This document shows, piece by piece, positions 1-8,746 of a stretch of DNA of 64,000 bases (the first letter of the stretch is position 1; every line of letters begins with the position of its first letter). Under the pieces are notes generated by a model. That model saw nothing but the letters and a program-made list of their open reading frames with translations, had not been told where the DNA came from and ran no database searches. Position numbers and translations under genes: made by a program. Source of the stretch: JAUIET01 sp964352475 (GTDB lineage: Bacteria; Pseudomonadota; Gammaproteobacteria; Pseudomonadales; JAUIET01); assembly GCA_964352475.1 (NCBI GenBank), contig CAYGSL010000001.1, forward strand, positions 124,001-188,000, written 5' to 3'.

Positions 1-962
1 ACGAACGTGGCACCGCACTGCAAGAACTGGACTACATTTACGATCCCTCTGAAGGCGATTTCGTACTGAATGGATTCTTCGACCACATTCGAATAGCGCT
101 GGGCACTAGTGGCTGGATGATGGACGCCCAGGCTGGCTACAGCTTTGAGCTTGATGACGACGGCAGCGCCATTGTTGAAAGCCCACTTGAAGGGAGGTTC
201 AGAGTATTCGGCTCAAGTGTTGATATTAGTGGCCGCAATGTAAAAAGCTTCCTGATGGGCGAACGTAACATCTGGTCATCAGCAATGCCGGAAGACCTGG
301 TATTCTCTACAGGCTCACGAGGTTATCGCTGGACGTTTACCCAACTAACTGAAGTGTATAGCCTGGATTTCTGGGGCGGAATTGAAGGAATCTGCTACCA
401 GGACGCAGCCACCGGTGCCTTACAGACAGCTGAAGAGTTAGGAGGTAATTGCAACACGGTTTGGAGTTCAAGCAGCAATGCGCCTGCGCAGACTCTGGAC
501 GAGTTATTCGTAGGTGCAGACGCTGAAGGCTATCATGGCCGCATCTGGCTGGACGACCGCGTAGGCGTGCGTTTGATCGCTAACCCTGAGCAAGACAGTG
601 GCGTCGCCCATTTCCTTGATCCCAACAATGGCGTGCAATCCGAAGGTGAATGGCAGCGCGTGACCGTCAGTGGTGTGACGATGATTGAACTGCCTTTACC
701 GGCCGCATTGCGTGGCAGCTTGCGAGACGAGCAAGCATCGAAGCGCCTCTATGCAGTGCATGATGGTTTCGTAAGGAATGGCACTTATATCGCCGCCGGT
801 AGCATTGATGTGGAAGATGAGTGGAATTTCAACGACATCGCAATGCAAGACATGCTAGACAACTTTACACCACCTTCACGCGGCGAAGAGAGTGATGCCA
901 ATGACGACGCAGGCGACGGAACAGGCGAGCAACAAGACGACGGCACCAGTCAACCAGGTTAA
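1..962 (+). CDS. Hypothetical protein with acidic C-terminus, 5' end outside window
   Basis: The reading frame is open from base 3 with no stop, so this is the C-terminal part (about 319 residues) of a longer protein; the first in-frame ATG at 117 is probably internal. I do not recognise the family. The visible part is rich in Gly, Asp, Trp and Tyr, with alternating hydrophobic and polar residues typical of beta-rich secreted or surface proteins. It ends in a strongly acidic low-complexity tail of Asp, Glu, Gly and Gln over the last 25 residues. A good intrinsic terminator follows, so this is the end of a transcription unit. An extracytoplasmic location is inferred, because the N-terminus and any signal peptide are not visible. 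Confidence 0.75.
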   Translation, partial: ERGTALQELDYIYDPSEGDFVLNGFFDHIRIALGTSGWMMDAQAGYSFELDDDGSAIVESPLEGRFRVFGSSVDISGRNVKSFLMGERNIWSSAMPEDLVFSTGSRGYRWTFTQLTEVYSLDFWGGIEGICYQDAATGALQTAEELGGNCNTVWSSSSNAPAQTLDELFVGADAEGYHGRIWLDDRVGVRLIANPEQDSGVAHFLDPNNGVQSEGEWQRVTVSGVTMIELPLPAALRGSLRDEQASKRLYAVHDGFVRNGTYIAAGSIDVEDEWNFNDIAMQDMLDNFTPPSRGEESDANDDAGDGTGEQQDDGTSQPG

Positions 963-994
963 TTACTTGAGAAAGCTGTAATCAACTTAACAGC

Positions 995-1028
995 GCCGCG
1001 ACTCCCCAAGGAATCGCGGCTTTTTTTT
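995..1028 (+). terminator. Intrinsic terminator after the first gene
   Basis: A GC-rich hairpin (7-bp perfect stem GCCGCGA/TCGCGGC, plus three further pairs after one mismatch, loop CCAA) is followed by eight T residues. It lies 33 bp after the stop codon of the upstream gene, as expected of a Rho-independent terminator. Confidence 0.85.
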
Positions 1029-1159
1029 GTCTCAGCGTATCTACAATCAATGCTCACTGCAGCGCGCTGCAGATGACACGGGTTGCCAGTAATTAATAGA
1101 GCTGCCCAACTACGTTCTGCTAACCTTGCTTGCGAATCTAACTTATGAGGGCTGACCAC

Positions 1160-1945
1160 ATGCAGCAAAATCTATCTTCAAAAGTCGCGTTTGTTACAGG
1201 TGCAGCGTCCGGCATTGGATTGGCCTGCGCTCAGCGATTTGCAAACGAAGGAGCAGCAGTCGTTGGCTTTGATTTACAAGCGTCAGACAATTGGGCGAGT
1301 GTGGAAGACATTACCGACCGCTGCACTTTTGTCAAAGGCGATGTGATGGACCTGGCCGCTCAGCAAACAGCGATTGAAGCGGCTGTAGAAAAGTTTGGCA
1401 GCCTGGATATCCTGGTCACCTCTGCGGGCATTGGCGATGCCGGACCAGTTCACATGGTTGAACCGGATGCCTGGCAAAAAGTCATTGATATTAACCTGAC
1501 TGGCACCTTCCTCAGTATTAAAGCGGCACTTCCACAAATGATGGAGCAGCGCAGCGGCAGCATCATCACAGTGGCCAGCGTTGAAGGCCAGATCGCTTCT
1601 GAGGGCGGCAGCTCATACAATGCGTCAAAAGCGGCGGTGATTAACCTTACCAAGAACGTGGCGATGGACTACGGTCAAATGGGAATTCGTGCAAACGCGC
1701 TTTGCCCCGGATTCATTCAAACCCCAATGTTTGACTCGGTGATGGACCACATGCCAGAGTTAAAAGAAAGCGTTAGAAAAGAGCATAAACTGGGGCGCTT
1801 TGGTAAACCTGAGGAAATGGCCGGGATCGTTTATTTTCTATCATCTGACGACGCCTCGTTTGTAACCGGCCAGGCCATTGCCGGGGATGGCGGCTATACC
1901 TGCGGCTCAAGCCATGGCATCGTAGAAATGATGGGGCTTACATGA
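1160..1945 (+). CDS. Short-chain dehydrogenase/reductase (classical SDR)
   Basis: NAD(P)-dependent oxidoreductase of the classical SDR family, 261 residues. The cofactor motif TGAASGIG is at residues 13-20, and the catalytic Ser140, Tyr153 and Lys157 (YNASK) are all present. The C-terminus carries the usual GDGG segment. The start at 1160 is preferred over the in-frame ATG at 1145 because GAGGG lies 8 nt upstream of it. The substrate cannot be read from the sequence; SDRs next to Rieske oxygenases often oxidise hydroxysteroids or hydroxyacyl compounds, and the neighbouring Rieske gene makes an alcohol dehydrogenase role plausible. A terminator separates it from that gene, so the two may be transcribed separately. 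Confidence 0.9.
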   Translation: MQQNLSSKVAFVTGAASGIGLACAQRFANEGAAVVGFDLQASDNWASVEDITDRCTFVKGDVMDLAAQQTAIEAAVEKFGSLDILVTSAGIGDAGPVHMVEPDAWQKVIDINLTGTFLSIKAALPQMMEQRSGSIITVASVEGQIASEGGSSYNASKAAVINLTKNVAMDYGQMGIRANALCPGFIQTPMFDSVMDHMPELKESVRKEHKLGRFGKPEEMAGIVYFLSSDDASFVTGQAIAGDGGYTCGSSHGIVEMMGLT

Positions 1946-1975
1946 AGACCCGGCAATGTTGTGAAGTAACACCTT

Positions 1976-2013
1976 GCGTGCATCGCTATTACAATTAACA
2001 TGCACGCTTTTTT
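1976..2013 (+). terminator. Intrinsic terminator after the SDR gene
   Basis: An 8-bp perfect stem (GCGTGCAT/ATGCACGC) with a 16-nt loop is followed by six T residues, 30 bp after the SDR stop codon. The loop is long for a terminator, but stem and T-tract are convincing. Confidence 0.7.
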
Positions 2014-2034
2014 AAGATTGAAACAGAGACTTCT

Positions 2035-3036
2035 ATGACATTGTCTGCCTGCGAATCACGCACACAACTCACTCCATATTTCCCGATAGGCTGGTACTCC
2101 ATCGCCCGCGGACATGAGCTGAGAAACGGCGAAGTGCAGGCGGTGACTGTGTTTGACCGCGAACTGGCACTGTATCGCTCACGAAGCGGCAAGGCGATTG
2201 TTACAGACGCATTTTGCCCTCATTTAGGCGCCCACCTTGGCGTTCAAGGCCGCGTGGTAGGTGAAGACCTGCGCTGCCCGTTTCACGGCTGGAAATTTGG
2301 TGCCGACGGCAAATGCAATGAGATACCGTACTGCGACGAAATACCGGAACGCGCCAAGATTCGAACCTGGCATGTGAGCGAAGTAAATGGCGACATCATG
2401 GTGTGGTTCCATCCGGAGGATTTAGCTCCCACGTTCGAGATGCCGGTTGTTGAAGAGTTCAATAGTGACGAATGGAGCCAGCCACAGTTTTGGGAATTTA
2501 CAGTTCCCAACCATGTACAAAACATTGCTGAGAACGTCTGCGACCCGGAACACTTTCAATACGTTCATAGAATGCCGGACACACCACCCAGCGAAGTGAC
2601 GATAGACGAAGACGGCCGAACACTGCATCTGCACACTGATGCAAAAGACGCGGATTATCCGAATCATCTGCATGCTACTGTATTTAATCCTGGCCATGCG
2701 ACGGTGCGAACAACGTATTCACCAGATGCGGCGATGATGCTGTACTCAACAGCACAACCTGTGAGCCTGCACGAAACCCATATGCGTTGGACATTGACTG
2801 TGCGAAATGAAATCGTCGACTTTGCGGGTGATGATGTGATGCGTGGTATCAAAGACGGAATCTTTGATGATATGCATATTTGGGAACACAAAATCTATCG
2901 CGAAAAACCGCTGTTTTGTAAGGCGGATACTACGTTGGTACAGTTTCGTAAGTGGGTTCGACAGTTTTATGTTGATGGCATGCGATTTGTTGAGACTGAG
3001 GCTGTTAAGCCTAAGATTAAGTTTGTTAATGCATAG
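2035..3036 (+). CDS. Rieske non-heme iron oxygenase, KshA/DAF-36-like
   Basis: Oxygenase component of a two-component Rieske monooxygenase, 333 residues. The [2Fe-2S] ligands are Cys61-x-His63 (CPHLGAH) and Cys81-x2-His84 (CPFHGW). The mononuclear iron site reads N167-V-C-D170 with His173 and His178. The layout (short N-terminus, C-terminal catalytic domain, no transmembrane segment) resembles 3-ketosteroid 9-alpha-hydroxylase KshA and the DAF-36 sterol desaturases rather than ring-hydroxylating dioxygenases with a beta subunit. No reductase partner gene lies nearby, so electrons must come from a protein encoded elsewhere. The nearby P450 and HsaA-like genes favour a steroid or polycyclic terpenoid substrate, but this is inference. 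Two hairpin elements lie downstream. Confidence 0.88.
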   Translation: MTLSACESRTQLTPYFPIGWYSIARGHELRNGEVQAVTVFDRELALYRSRSGKAIVTDAFCPHLGAHLGVQGRVVGEDLRCPFHGWKFGADGKCNEIPYCDEIPERAKIRTWHVSEVNGDIMVWFHPEDLAPTFEMPVVEEFNSDEWSQPQFWEFTVPNHVQNIAENVCDPEHFQYVHRMPDTPPSEVTIDEDGRTLHLHTDAKDADYPNHLHATVFNPGHATVRTTYSPDAAMMLYSTAQPVSLHETHMRWTLTVRNEIVDFAGDDVMRGIKDGIFDDMHIWEHKIYREKPLFCKADTTLVQFRKWVRQFYVDGMRFVETEAVKPKIKFVNA

Positions 3037-3067
3037 AGTTATTCGTTCATTAGTTCAATTCAAGTCC

Positions 3068-3179
3068 AGCTTCGACACGCATAGCGCCCTGCGGGACACG
3101 CCGTAAACCCATCCATGGGGGCTTGTGTTCGAGGTCCCTCTCTCACACAGTCCCGCAGGGCGCTATGCGTGCCGAAGCT
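3068..3179 (+). repeat. 112-bp foldback element, copy 1
   Basis: A 30-nt left arm (3068-3097) and 30-nt right arm (3150-3179) are inverted repeats matching at 29 of 30 positions. They enclose a 52-nt core (3098-3149) that begins ACGCCGTAAACCCATCCATG and contains the loop GGTCCCTC. The core matches the other four copies in this window; the arm sequence does not. Within the core CCCAT-CC-ATGGG can form a small hairpin, followed by a second hairpin with copy-specific stem. The element lies between the convergent 3' ends of the Rieske and P450 genes. Confidence 0.93.
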
Positions 3180-3224
3180 TCAGTGCTATACGAAAAAAAC
3201 CGAGTTCTTACAGAATTGCGATGA

Positions 3225-3336
3225 GGTTTAGGAATCAATTGTTGCTCCCAGGACCATTGAAAAGAGGGACCTTTTCAATGAGCCCCCATGGATGGGTTTA
3301 CGGCGGGTCCTGGGAGCAACAATTGGTTCCTAAGCC
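3225..3336 (-). repeat. 112-bp foldback element, copy 2
   Basis: Inverted relative to copy 1 and 45 bp from it. The arms (3225-3254 and 3307-3336) are inverted repeats differing at two positions, both transitions. The 52-nt core (3255-3306) on the minus strand reads CCGCCGTAAACCCATCCATG, then a perfect 9-bp hairpin (CATTGAAAA/TTTTCAATG) around the loop GGTCCCTC. Together copies 1 and 2 occupy most of the 388-bp gap 3037-3424; I see nothing else there apart from AT-rich flanks. Confidence 0.93.
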
Positions 3337-3424
3337 GGGCTATGTAAAAATACCCAAGCACATTCCGTTATTCCGAACGCCATTTTGAGCAAACCACAGA
3401 CGCAGGAAATTACTTCTACCTTTT

Positions 3425-4672
3425 TTATAGTTCAGCATCAAACCTAATAGGCATGGCCTTAATCGTATTGATAAAAAACGACCGCATATAAGTCACGTCA
3501 CCAGCAAATTTAGGATTACGCAATCGAGGAATCAACTCCTCGAATATGATATTCAACTCAAGCCTCGCTAAATTCATCCCCAAACAAAAATGCTCCCCAA
3601 TACCGAAACTTCTAAGTTCCTGCCGTAGTTTGGGCATACGCTTGTGGCGATGAATATCAAACTGCATTGCATCATCACCGTAAGCATCTTCGTCGTGATT
3701 CACCGCATGATAATGAAGAACCACTTTATCGCCCTTCTTAATCTGCTGGCCGAACGCCTCGATATCTTGCGTAGCTGTTCTGCGCATCGATATAAACGCA
3801 GTGTTGTAGCGCAAGATTTCTTCGATCGCATGCGGAATATCTTCCGGGTGTTCAACCAGGTGCTCTAATTGATCGGGGTGTTCCATTAACAAGCGCATTC
3901 CATGGGCAGTGACTGTACGCGTACTTTCATTGCCACCCACCATAATCAGAATAAACATCCAGGCAAACATTTCTTCGGTTAACGGTACGCCATCAACCTC
4001 CCCTTCAAGCATTGCCTGCACAACCACACTGGTAGGGTTTTCACGCTGCTTTTGCGCCAGTTCTGCTGCATAAATGAGCAGCTCGAAATTTGCCTGTTCG
4101 GCTTCTGCCATTCCACCCGGCACATCCGGATCGTCCGCAAACGCCATGATGTTGGTCCAGTCAAAAAACTTTTTGCGGTCTTCCAACGGTACGCCGAGTA
4201 TTTCGAGAATAGCCATTAGTGGTAGTTCTGCCGCTACCTCTTCGACGAATTCGCATTCTCCCTTGTGTGCTACGCGATCAATAATTTCTTTGGACCTTTC
4301 TCTTAGCCAGGGCTCCATTGCATTCACCGCTCTGGGCGTGAATGCGTCCCGAACCACTTTGCGGTACTTCATGTGTTTTGGCGGGTCCATACTGATGATG
4401 AAATTCTCTTTCATCATTTCCAGCTGCATTTCCTGCCCTGGTTCCATTTCCATCGGAAATGGCCCTTCTTCATGAGACGAGAACAATTCCGGGTTTTGAG
4501 AGACGTAATCCAGCGCATCCCGCTTCACCACTGCCCAGTAAGGAACACCGTTTAGAGGGTCATCTACTTTTACCATAGAGCCGGCGGCCCGAAGCTCGGC
4601 AAGCTTTTCATAAGGCATGCCTTCGACATAGGCATCAAGATCAAGAACGTTTAAATGTGGGCATTGGTTCAT
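3425..4672 (-). CDS. Cytochrome P450, CYP125/CYP142-like
   Basis: Haem-thiolate monooxygenase, 415 residues, soluble. The I-helix motif GGNEST, the ExxR motif (EEILR) and the haem loop FGIGEHFCLG with the axial Cys at about residue 363 are all present. The N-terminal region and the K-helix to haem spacing resemble bacterial CYP125/CYP142/CYP124 proteins, which hydroxylate the terminal methyl of sterol or branched-lipid side chains; this subfamily call is from overall resemblance. The start at 4672 has GGAGGAA 7 nt upstream; an in-frame upstream start at 4726 lacks such a site. It is divergent from the HsaA-like gene, with 152 bp between them for promoters. No ferredoxin gene is adjacent. Confidence 0.9.
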   Translation of the reverse strand: MNQCPHLNVLDLDAYVEGMPYEKLAELRAAGSMVKVDDPLNGVPYWAVVKRDALDYVSQNPELFSSHEEGPFPMEMEPGQEMQLEMMKENFIISMDPPKHMKYRKVVRDAFTPRAVNAMEPWLRERSKEIIDRVAHKGECEFVEEVAAELPLMAILEILGVPLEDRKKFFDWTNIMAFADDPDVPGGMAEAEQANFELLIYAAELAQKQRENPTSVVVQAMLEGEVDGVPLTEEMFAWMFILIMVGGNESTRTVTAHGMRLLMEHPDQLEHLVEHPEDIPHAIEEILRYNTAFISMRRTATQDIEAFGQQIKKGDKVVLHYHAVNHDEDAYGDDAMQFDIHRHKRMPKLRQELRSFGIGEHFCLGMNLARLELNIIFEELIPRLRNPKFAGDVTYMRSFFINTIKAMPIRFDAEL

Positions 4673-4824
4673 TGCAGAATTCCTCCGTATAACGTAAGGG
4701 TCGCAGTAGTAAGCAACAACTGTCAACGGCTCTCAATTACCATTAGCTCAGGTATCATTGACCAACCTTCACTGCGCACCTTACTGTAGCGGCGTATCCC
4801 CCCAGCTTGGTGCAAAAGGTGCAA

Positions 4825-6015
4825 ATGATGCCAGCAAGTGAACAAGTTTCCCCACAGGAATTGTTAGACAGGGCAATTGCCTTGCAGCCAGGTTTTCGCC
4901 AGCGGCGTGACGAAACCCGAGCGCTTCGTCGGGTGCCGGATGAAAGTATTGCTGATCTTAAACGGGCGGGTTTATTCAAAATCATGCAGCCGTCACGTTT
5001 CGGCGGGTTCGAGATGAGTCCCAAGCATTTTTATGACGCGGTGTTTGAGGTATCCCGTGCCTGTCCTTCAACCGGTTGGGTGCTCAGCGTGGTTGGCGTG
5101 CATAACTGGCAGCTCGGTCTTCTGGATGAGCAAGCACAGCGCGAAGTTTGGGAACACGACGACAACGTGCTCATATCTTCAAGCTATGCACCCCGAGGTG
5201 TTGCCACGCCCGTTGAGGGTGGCTTCAATTTCAGTGGTCAATGGCAGTTTTCTAGCGGTTCTGACCATGCTGAATGGGTTTTTGTCGGCGGACTGATGCC
5301 GGAAGATGAGCGCTTTCCCAACACTCCCCAGATCGGTTCGTTTTTAATTCCCAGGTCAGATTACGAAATAATTGATGACTGGCACACCACCGGGCTTCAG
5401 GGTTCAGGCAGCAAATCGATAAAAGTAAGCGATGTATTTGTGCCTGGCCATCGTGTACATACTTTCATGCAGGGGTTTACCGGTGACAATCCAGGCAGCA
5501 AGGTAAACACTGCACCAATATACAAGCTGCCTTTTGGACAGGTTTTCATTCGCGCAGTTTCAACGCCCAGTATCGGTACAGCGCAAGGCGCGCTGGACGC
5601 CTATTGTGAATATAATGCCAAGCGCCTTAACAGTGTTGGCCAACAAGTGGTGGACAGCCCCGCCGGTCAGCTTGCAGCGGCTAAAGCCTTGGCAGAAATT
5701 CGTACTGCAAGACTGAAAATACACCATGCTTACGATACCTTGCTGGGCAACATTGCCGCAGGCGAGGCATTTGCAGATCAAGACAGAGTGGAGTTTCGTT
5801 ACGACAGCTGCAACGCCGTTGATTCATTGGTAGCTGTTGTTCAGGAACTACTCGCGAATTCCGGCGGTAGTGCAATATACCAAGGTAATCAGGTGAACGA
5901 ATATTATCAAGACATGCTGGCATTTCGTCAGCACGCAGCAAACCAGACTTATACGCCAGCCATCAACCTGGGCGCAGTAATGTTCGGCGCCCCCTTGCAA
6001 GATATTTTCTGCTAA
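4825..6015 (+). CDS. Flavin-dependent monooxygenase, HsaA-like (acyl-CoA dehydrogenase fold)
   Basis: 396-residue protein with the acyl-CoA dehydrogenase fold but the sequence character of the oxygenase branch (HsaA, HpaB-like, DszC), such as the N-terminal segment LFKIMQPSRFGGFE and the central segment WQFSSGSDHAEWV. HsaA hydroxylates a phenolic steroid ring-cleavage intermediate using reduced flavin supplied by a separate reductase (HsaB); no such reductase is encoded in this window. The start at 4825 follows AAAGG at 5-6 nt; upstream TTG and GTG codons are less likely. Its stop overlaps the convergent gene at 6012 by 4 bp. Assignment to the hydroxylase branch is probable; the exact substrate is not known. 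Confidence 0.85.
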   Translation: MMPASEQVSPQELLDRAIALQPGFRQRRDETRALRRVPDESIADLKRAGLFKIMQPSRFGGFEMSPKHFYDAVFEVSRACPSTGWVLSVVGVHNWQLGLLDEQAQREVWEHDDNVLISSSYAPRGVATPVEGGFNFSGQWQFSSGSDHAEWVFVGGLMPEDERFPNTPQIGSFLIPRSDYEIIDDWHTTGLQGSGSKSIKVSDVFVPGHRVHTFMQGFTGDNPGSKVNTAPIYKLPFGQVFIRAVSTPSIGTAQGALDAYCEYNAKRLNSVGQQVVDSPAGQLAAAKALAEIRTARLKIHHAYDTLLGNIAAGEAFADQDRVEFRYDSCNAVDSLVAVVQELLANSGGSAIYQGNQVNEYYQDMLAFRQHAANQTYTPAINLGAVMFGAPLQDIFC

Positions 6016-6575
6016 ATATTTTGCAGCATTCTAGGAATGCGTTTCTGACCTTCAAGCACCCAATGGGGAGTGCCTTTCTCGGTGCCTGCCATTGCAATGC
6101 TGTGGCGTTCAGAAATCACTGAATCCAATATGTCTTCCTGACCAGGTTCTACGTCTACAAAAAACACGTGATTGCCATCAGCCAGGGCTTTCTCAAAACG
6201 AACAAAATGCGTGTTACGGCGCTGAATACCGATGAACCCACCTTCCCAGGTTGCAAAGCCCAGAATAATCGCGGATAGCAAAATGAAGGGTAGCCACCCT
6301 ACAGGAGCAGCGGTCCAGCCGGCCAGATAGGCCACGAGCAGCACTGCAGCGGCGATTGCCACGCCAACACCCAAGCCAATCTCGCCTGATCGAAGCACAT
6401 CTGTTTTCATAAACGAAGTGACGTCATGCAGCTTATGGTGGTTTTCCACTGCGGTGTCGTCGAGACTGAGCACATGTATTTGCGGTTTTGCTATCCCGCC
6501 TTGTTCTAGCTGCTCTTCTACTTGTTCCAATTCATCCAAATCACGGCTGATGAAGTAATGTCGTATTACACGCAT
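6012..6575 (-). CDS. Conserved hypothetical protein with two transmembrane helices
   Basis: 187 residues. An N-terminal cytoplasmic region rich in Asp and Glu (residues 1-60) resembles a small alpha/beta regulatory module. It is followed by two adjacent hydrophobic segments (about 66-86 and 91-111) separated by a Pro/Gly turn, then a soluble C-terminal domain of about 75 residues. This order, soluble module - hairpin of two helices - soluble module, suggests an inner-membrane protein with both ends in the cytoplasm. I do not recognise a named function. The start at 6575 is chosen because the protein-like sequence begins there; an in-frame ATG at 6632 adds 19 residues. It is convergent with the HsaA-like gene. 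Confidence 0.75.
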   Translation of the reverse strand: MRVIRHYFISRDLDELEQVEEQLEQGGIAKPQIHVLSLDDTAVENHHKLHDVTSFMKTDVLRSGEIGLGVGVAIAAAVLLVAYLAGWTAAPVGWLPFILLSAIILGFATWEGGFIGIQRRNTHFVRFEKALADGNHVFFVDVEPGQEDILDSVISERHSIAMAGTEKGTPHWVLEGQKRIPRMLQNI

Positions 6576-6636
6576 ATCACGGCCCTCCAGATTCGTCTCC
6601 TCAATTAAACGCCTGGCGTGGACAATGTGCAAGTGG

Positions 6637-6664
6637 CTAGTAGTCCGCTTATGACTAGTTTTTT
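6637..6664 (+). terminator. Possible intrinsic terminator on the plus strand
   Basis: CTAGTAGT and ATGACTAG can form an 8-bp stem with one mismatch around a 6-nt loop, followed by six T residues. It would stop plus-strand readthrough coming from the HsaA-like gene before it runs into the opposing quinone oxidoreductase gene. The stem is AT-rich and weak. Confidence 0.3.
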
Positions 6665-6696
6665 GGCTTTAAGGGCGAATCTTCCCCCAAAAATCG

Positions 6697-7704
6697 CTAA
6701 TAGGATAAGCAGATTTTGCCGAAATGCCCTTGCGACTCCTGGAAACGGAACGCATCGGCAATTCCATCCAGCGGGAAGGAAGTATCGATCACCGGCAGTA
6801 TGTTGTTGGCTTCTATGGCGTTGATCATGTCGAGCTGATGCGCCTGTGAACCTACCGTTATCCCATGAATAACGGCGTTCTTTTGAAACAATGCCGCTGT
6901 GGGCACATCGCCACTAAAGCCGGTAAGAACGCCAATCATCGAAATGTGCCCGCCCATAGCAATACCGCCAATTGACTGAGGCAGGGTGCCAGAGCCACCC
7001 ACTTCAACAATCAGGTCTACGCCTCGCCCGTCTGTGAGTTCGCGCGTTCGCGCGCCCCACTCCGGCGTTTCCTTGTAGTTAATTGTTTCGTCAGCGCCCA
7101 GAGCCCGCATTTTTTCCAGCTTTTCGTCTGATGACGATGTGGCAATTACGCGGCAGCCGTGTGCCTTGGCAAACTGCAGTGCGAAGATGGAGACACCACC
7201 CGAGCCTTGTACCAATACGGTGTCACCCGCCTTCACTTTCGCTTCAACAGCCACGGCCCGCCAGGCAGTCAGTGCAGCACAGGGAAGCGTAGCGGCTTGT
7301 TCATGACTGTAGCCTTTCGGCGCGCGGGTGAAAGCCCGTTCTGGCATGGTCACAGTCTCAGCAGCAAAGCCGTCAATCGTGTCGCCAGGTACCGCATTAA
7401 TTTTTCCCTGGTCATCGGCGCGACCATCGGCCCAGTCGGGGAAAAAAGTACTCATAACATGATCGCCAGTTGCAAACTTAGTCACACCTTCACCAACAGC
7501 TTGCACCACACCGGCCCCATCCGACATAGGTATACGAAGGTTGTCTACAGGAAGCAAACCCACTGCAACGACGTAGTCATGAAAGTTCAGAGACGAGGCA
7601 TGAACCCTGACTTGAATTTCCCCCGGCCCCGGCGCACGTGGTTCCAGTGTGCCAGTTTTCAAATTCTCTAAGCCACCTGGGTTATGTACGTGTATGCAGT
7701 TCAT
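6697..7704 (-). CDS. NADPH:quinone oxidoreductase-like protein, zinc-free MDR family
   Basis: 335 residues of the medium-chain dehydrogenase/reductase superfamily, lacking the cysteines that bind structural zinc and the GHE zinc motif. A GroES-like N-terminal domain (about 1-120) leads into a Rossmann domain with a nucleotide motif (VLVQGSGGVS) and the family segment RALGADETINY. Relatives reduce quinones or enoyl groups with NADPH. It lies 40 bp after an extended SDR gene on the same strand and is probably the last gene of the SDR operon starting at 9547. The physiological substrate is unknown; a role in reducing an unsaturated intermediate of the surrounding catabolic pathway is inference. 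Confidence 0.88.
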   Translation of the reverse strand: MNCIHVHNPGGLENLKTGTLEPRAPGPGEIQVRVHASSLNFHDYVVAVGLLPVDNLRIPMSDGAGVVQAVGEGVTKFATGDHVMSTFFPDWADGRADDQGKINAVPGDTIDGFAAETVTMPERAFTRAPKGYSHEQAATLPCAALTAWRAVAVEAKVKAGDTVLVQGSGGVSIFALQFAKAHGCRVIATSSSDEKLEKMRALGADETINYKETPEWGARTRELTDGRGVDLIVEVGGSGTLPQSIGGIAMGGHISMIGVLTGFSGDVPTAALFQKNAVIHGITVGSQAHQLDMINAIEANNILPVIDTSFPLDGIADAFRFQESQGHFGKICLSY

Positions 7705-7744
7705 GACATCACTTCTCCAAAATAATTAACTTACGTCGTGCTGA

Positions 7745-8740
7745 TTACGCGTATCCGTTTTCTCTAAACCAAGCGATAGAATCGGTAATCGCTGTTTCGA
7801 TCGGCGTTTGCGGCAGGCCTAGTTCCTCAATTGCTTTGCTTGGGTCAATGTAGAACGGTTGCAGAGTAAACACCGTATTCTTGACTGTAGTAGGCGGTGC
7901 CTTGCCGCTTATTTTTGACCAAAGCTCCATGGCTTTGGCAACACGCAACATGGTTTTCGCAGACACTTCTTTTGTACCCGCGCCTTCCATCCCTGCAATT
8001 TTCCCGATCAGTTGAATCAAATCACGAGTTGGCATGTTTGCTTCTTTGTTGCCAAGAATATAGCTCTGCCCCACACGTCCTTTCTCCATTGCCAGTACAT
8101 GACCGGCCGCAACGTCACGAACATCCACCGGGCATGACCCGCCTTCCCAGTAGTTTTTCATGTCACCACTTAGTGAACGAAGAATCATGGTTCCAGTAGG
8201 TGTTGGTGCTCGATCTCCCGGACCAAACGGCAGACCAGGCATTACCATGGTCGCTGGTAAGCCTTCACCTACCAGCCCTTTCACCATTTCATGACTGATG
8301 TATTTTGAAAGAATGTATTCGCTCGCCCAGGGCCAGGCATTGAATTCAGTTTCTTCAGTAGAGCAGTCACCGTTACCCGGGCAACCCAGAGCGGCGACAC
8401 TGCTGGTATACACCACTTTTTCAACACCTTCGCGCATCGCCGCCTTCATCAAAGCGCGCGTTCCATCCACATTGATTTTGAAATGCAAATCCGGATCTTT
8501 GGTCCACACCGCAAATAACGCAGCAAGATGATAAATTTTATCAACCCCCTTAACCACGTTCTGCAACGAGTCAGCGTCCAGCAAATTGCCTTCAACAAAT
8601 TCCACGTCCATGCCATCCAGCGGCGAACGATCTTCGCCCGGCATAACCATACAGCGAATATCATCACCTTTTTCCAGTGCCATACGCGTGACATGATTGC
8701 CTATAAATCCGGTGGAGCCGGTGATCAGTATTTTGCTCAT
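7745..8740 (-). CDS. NAD-dependent epimerase/dehydratase, extended SDR (3-beta-HSD/dihydroflavonol reductase-like)
   Basis: 331 residues. The extended-SDR cofactor motif TGSTGFIG is at residues 7-14, with a DV/FVEGNL segment near 45-53. The active site has Tyr142-x3-Lys146 (YILSK). The sequence resembles dihydroflavonol-4-reductase/3-beta-hydroxysteroid dehydrogenase proteins rather than sugar epimerases. It starts 6 bp after the stop of the upstream SDR gene, so the two are almost certainly co-transcribed. With the neighbouring Rieske, P450 and HsaA-like genes this could be a hydroxysteroid dehydrogenase/isomerase-type enzyme, but nothing in the sequence fixes the substrate. Confidence 0.88.
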   Translation of the reverse strand: MSKILITGSTGFIGNHVTRMALEKGDDIRCMVMPGEDRSPLDGMDVEFVEGNLLDADSLQNVVKGVDKIYHLAALFAVWTKDPDLHFKINVDGTRALMKAAMREGVEKVVYTSSVAALGCPGNGDCSTEETEFNAWPWASEYILSKYISHEMVKGLVGEGLPATMVMPGLPFGPGDRAPTPTGTMILRSLSGDMKNYWEGGSCPVDVRDVAAGHVLAMEKGRVGQSYILGNKEANMPTRDLIQLIGKIAGMEGAGTKEVSAKTMLRVAKAMELWSKISGKAPPTTVKNTVFTLQPFYIDPSKAIEELGLPQTPIETAITDSIAWFRENGYA

Positions 8741-8746
8741 GCTCTG

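Noticed and set aside
3068..3336. Foldback copies 1 and 2 as a CRISPR array or a plain bidirectional terminator
   Set aside because: Units are inverted, not direct, repeats with no spacers. They lack T-tracts, and other copies occur where no terminator is needed.
3125..3388. Short open frames across the foldback elements (also 9753-10424)
   Set aside because: They are produced by the inverted repeats and by the strand opposite the aminotransferase gene; no ribosome-binding site and no protein-like composition.
4722..4727. TTGACA on the minus strand upstream of the P450 gene as a -35 box
   Set aside because: No acceptable -10 hexamer lies 16-18 nt downstream.
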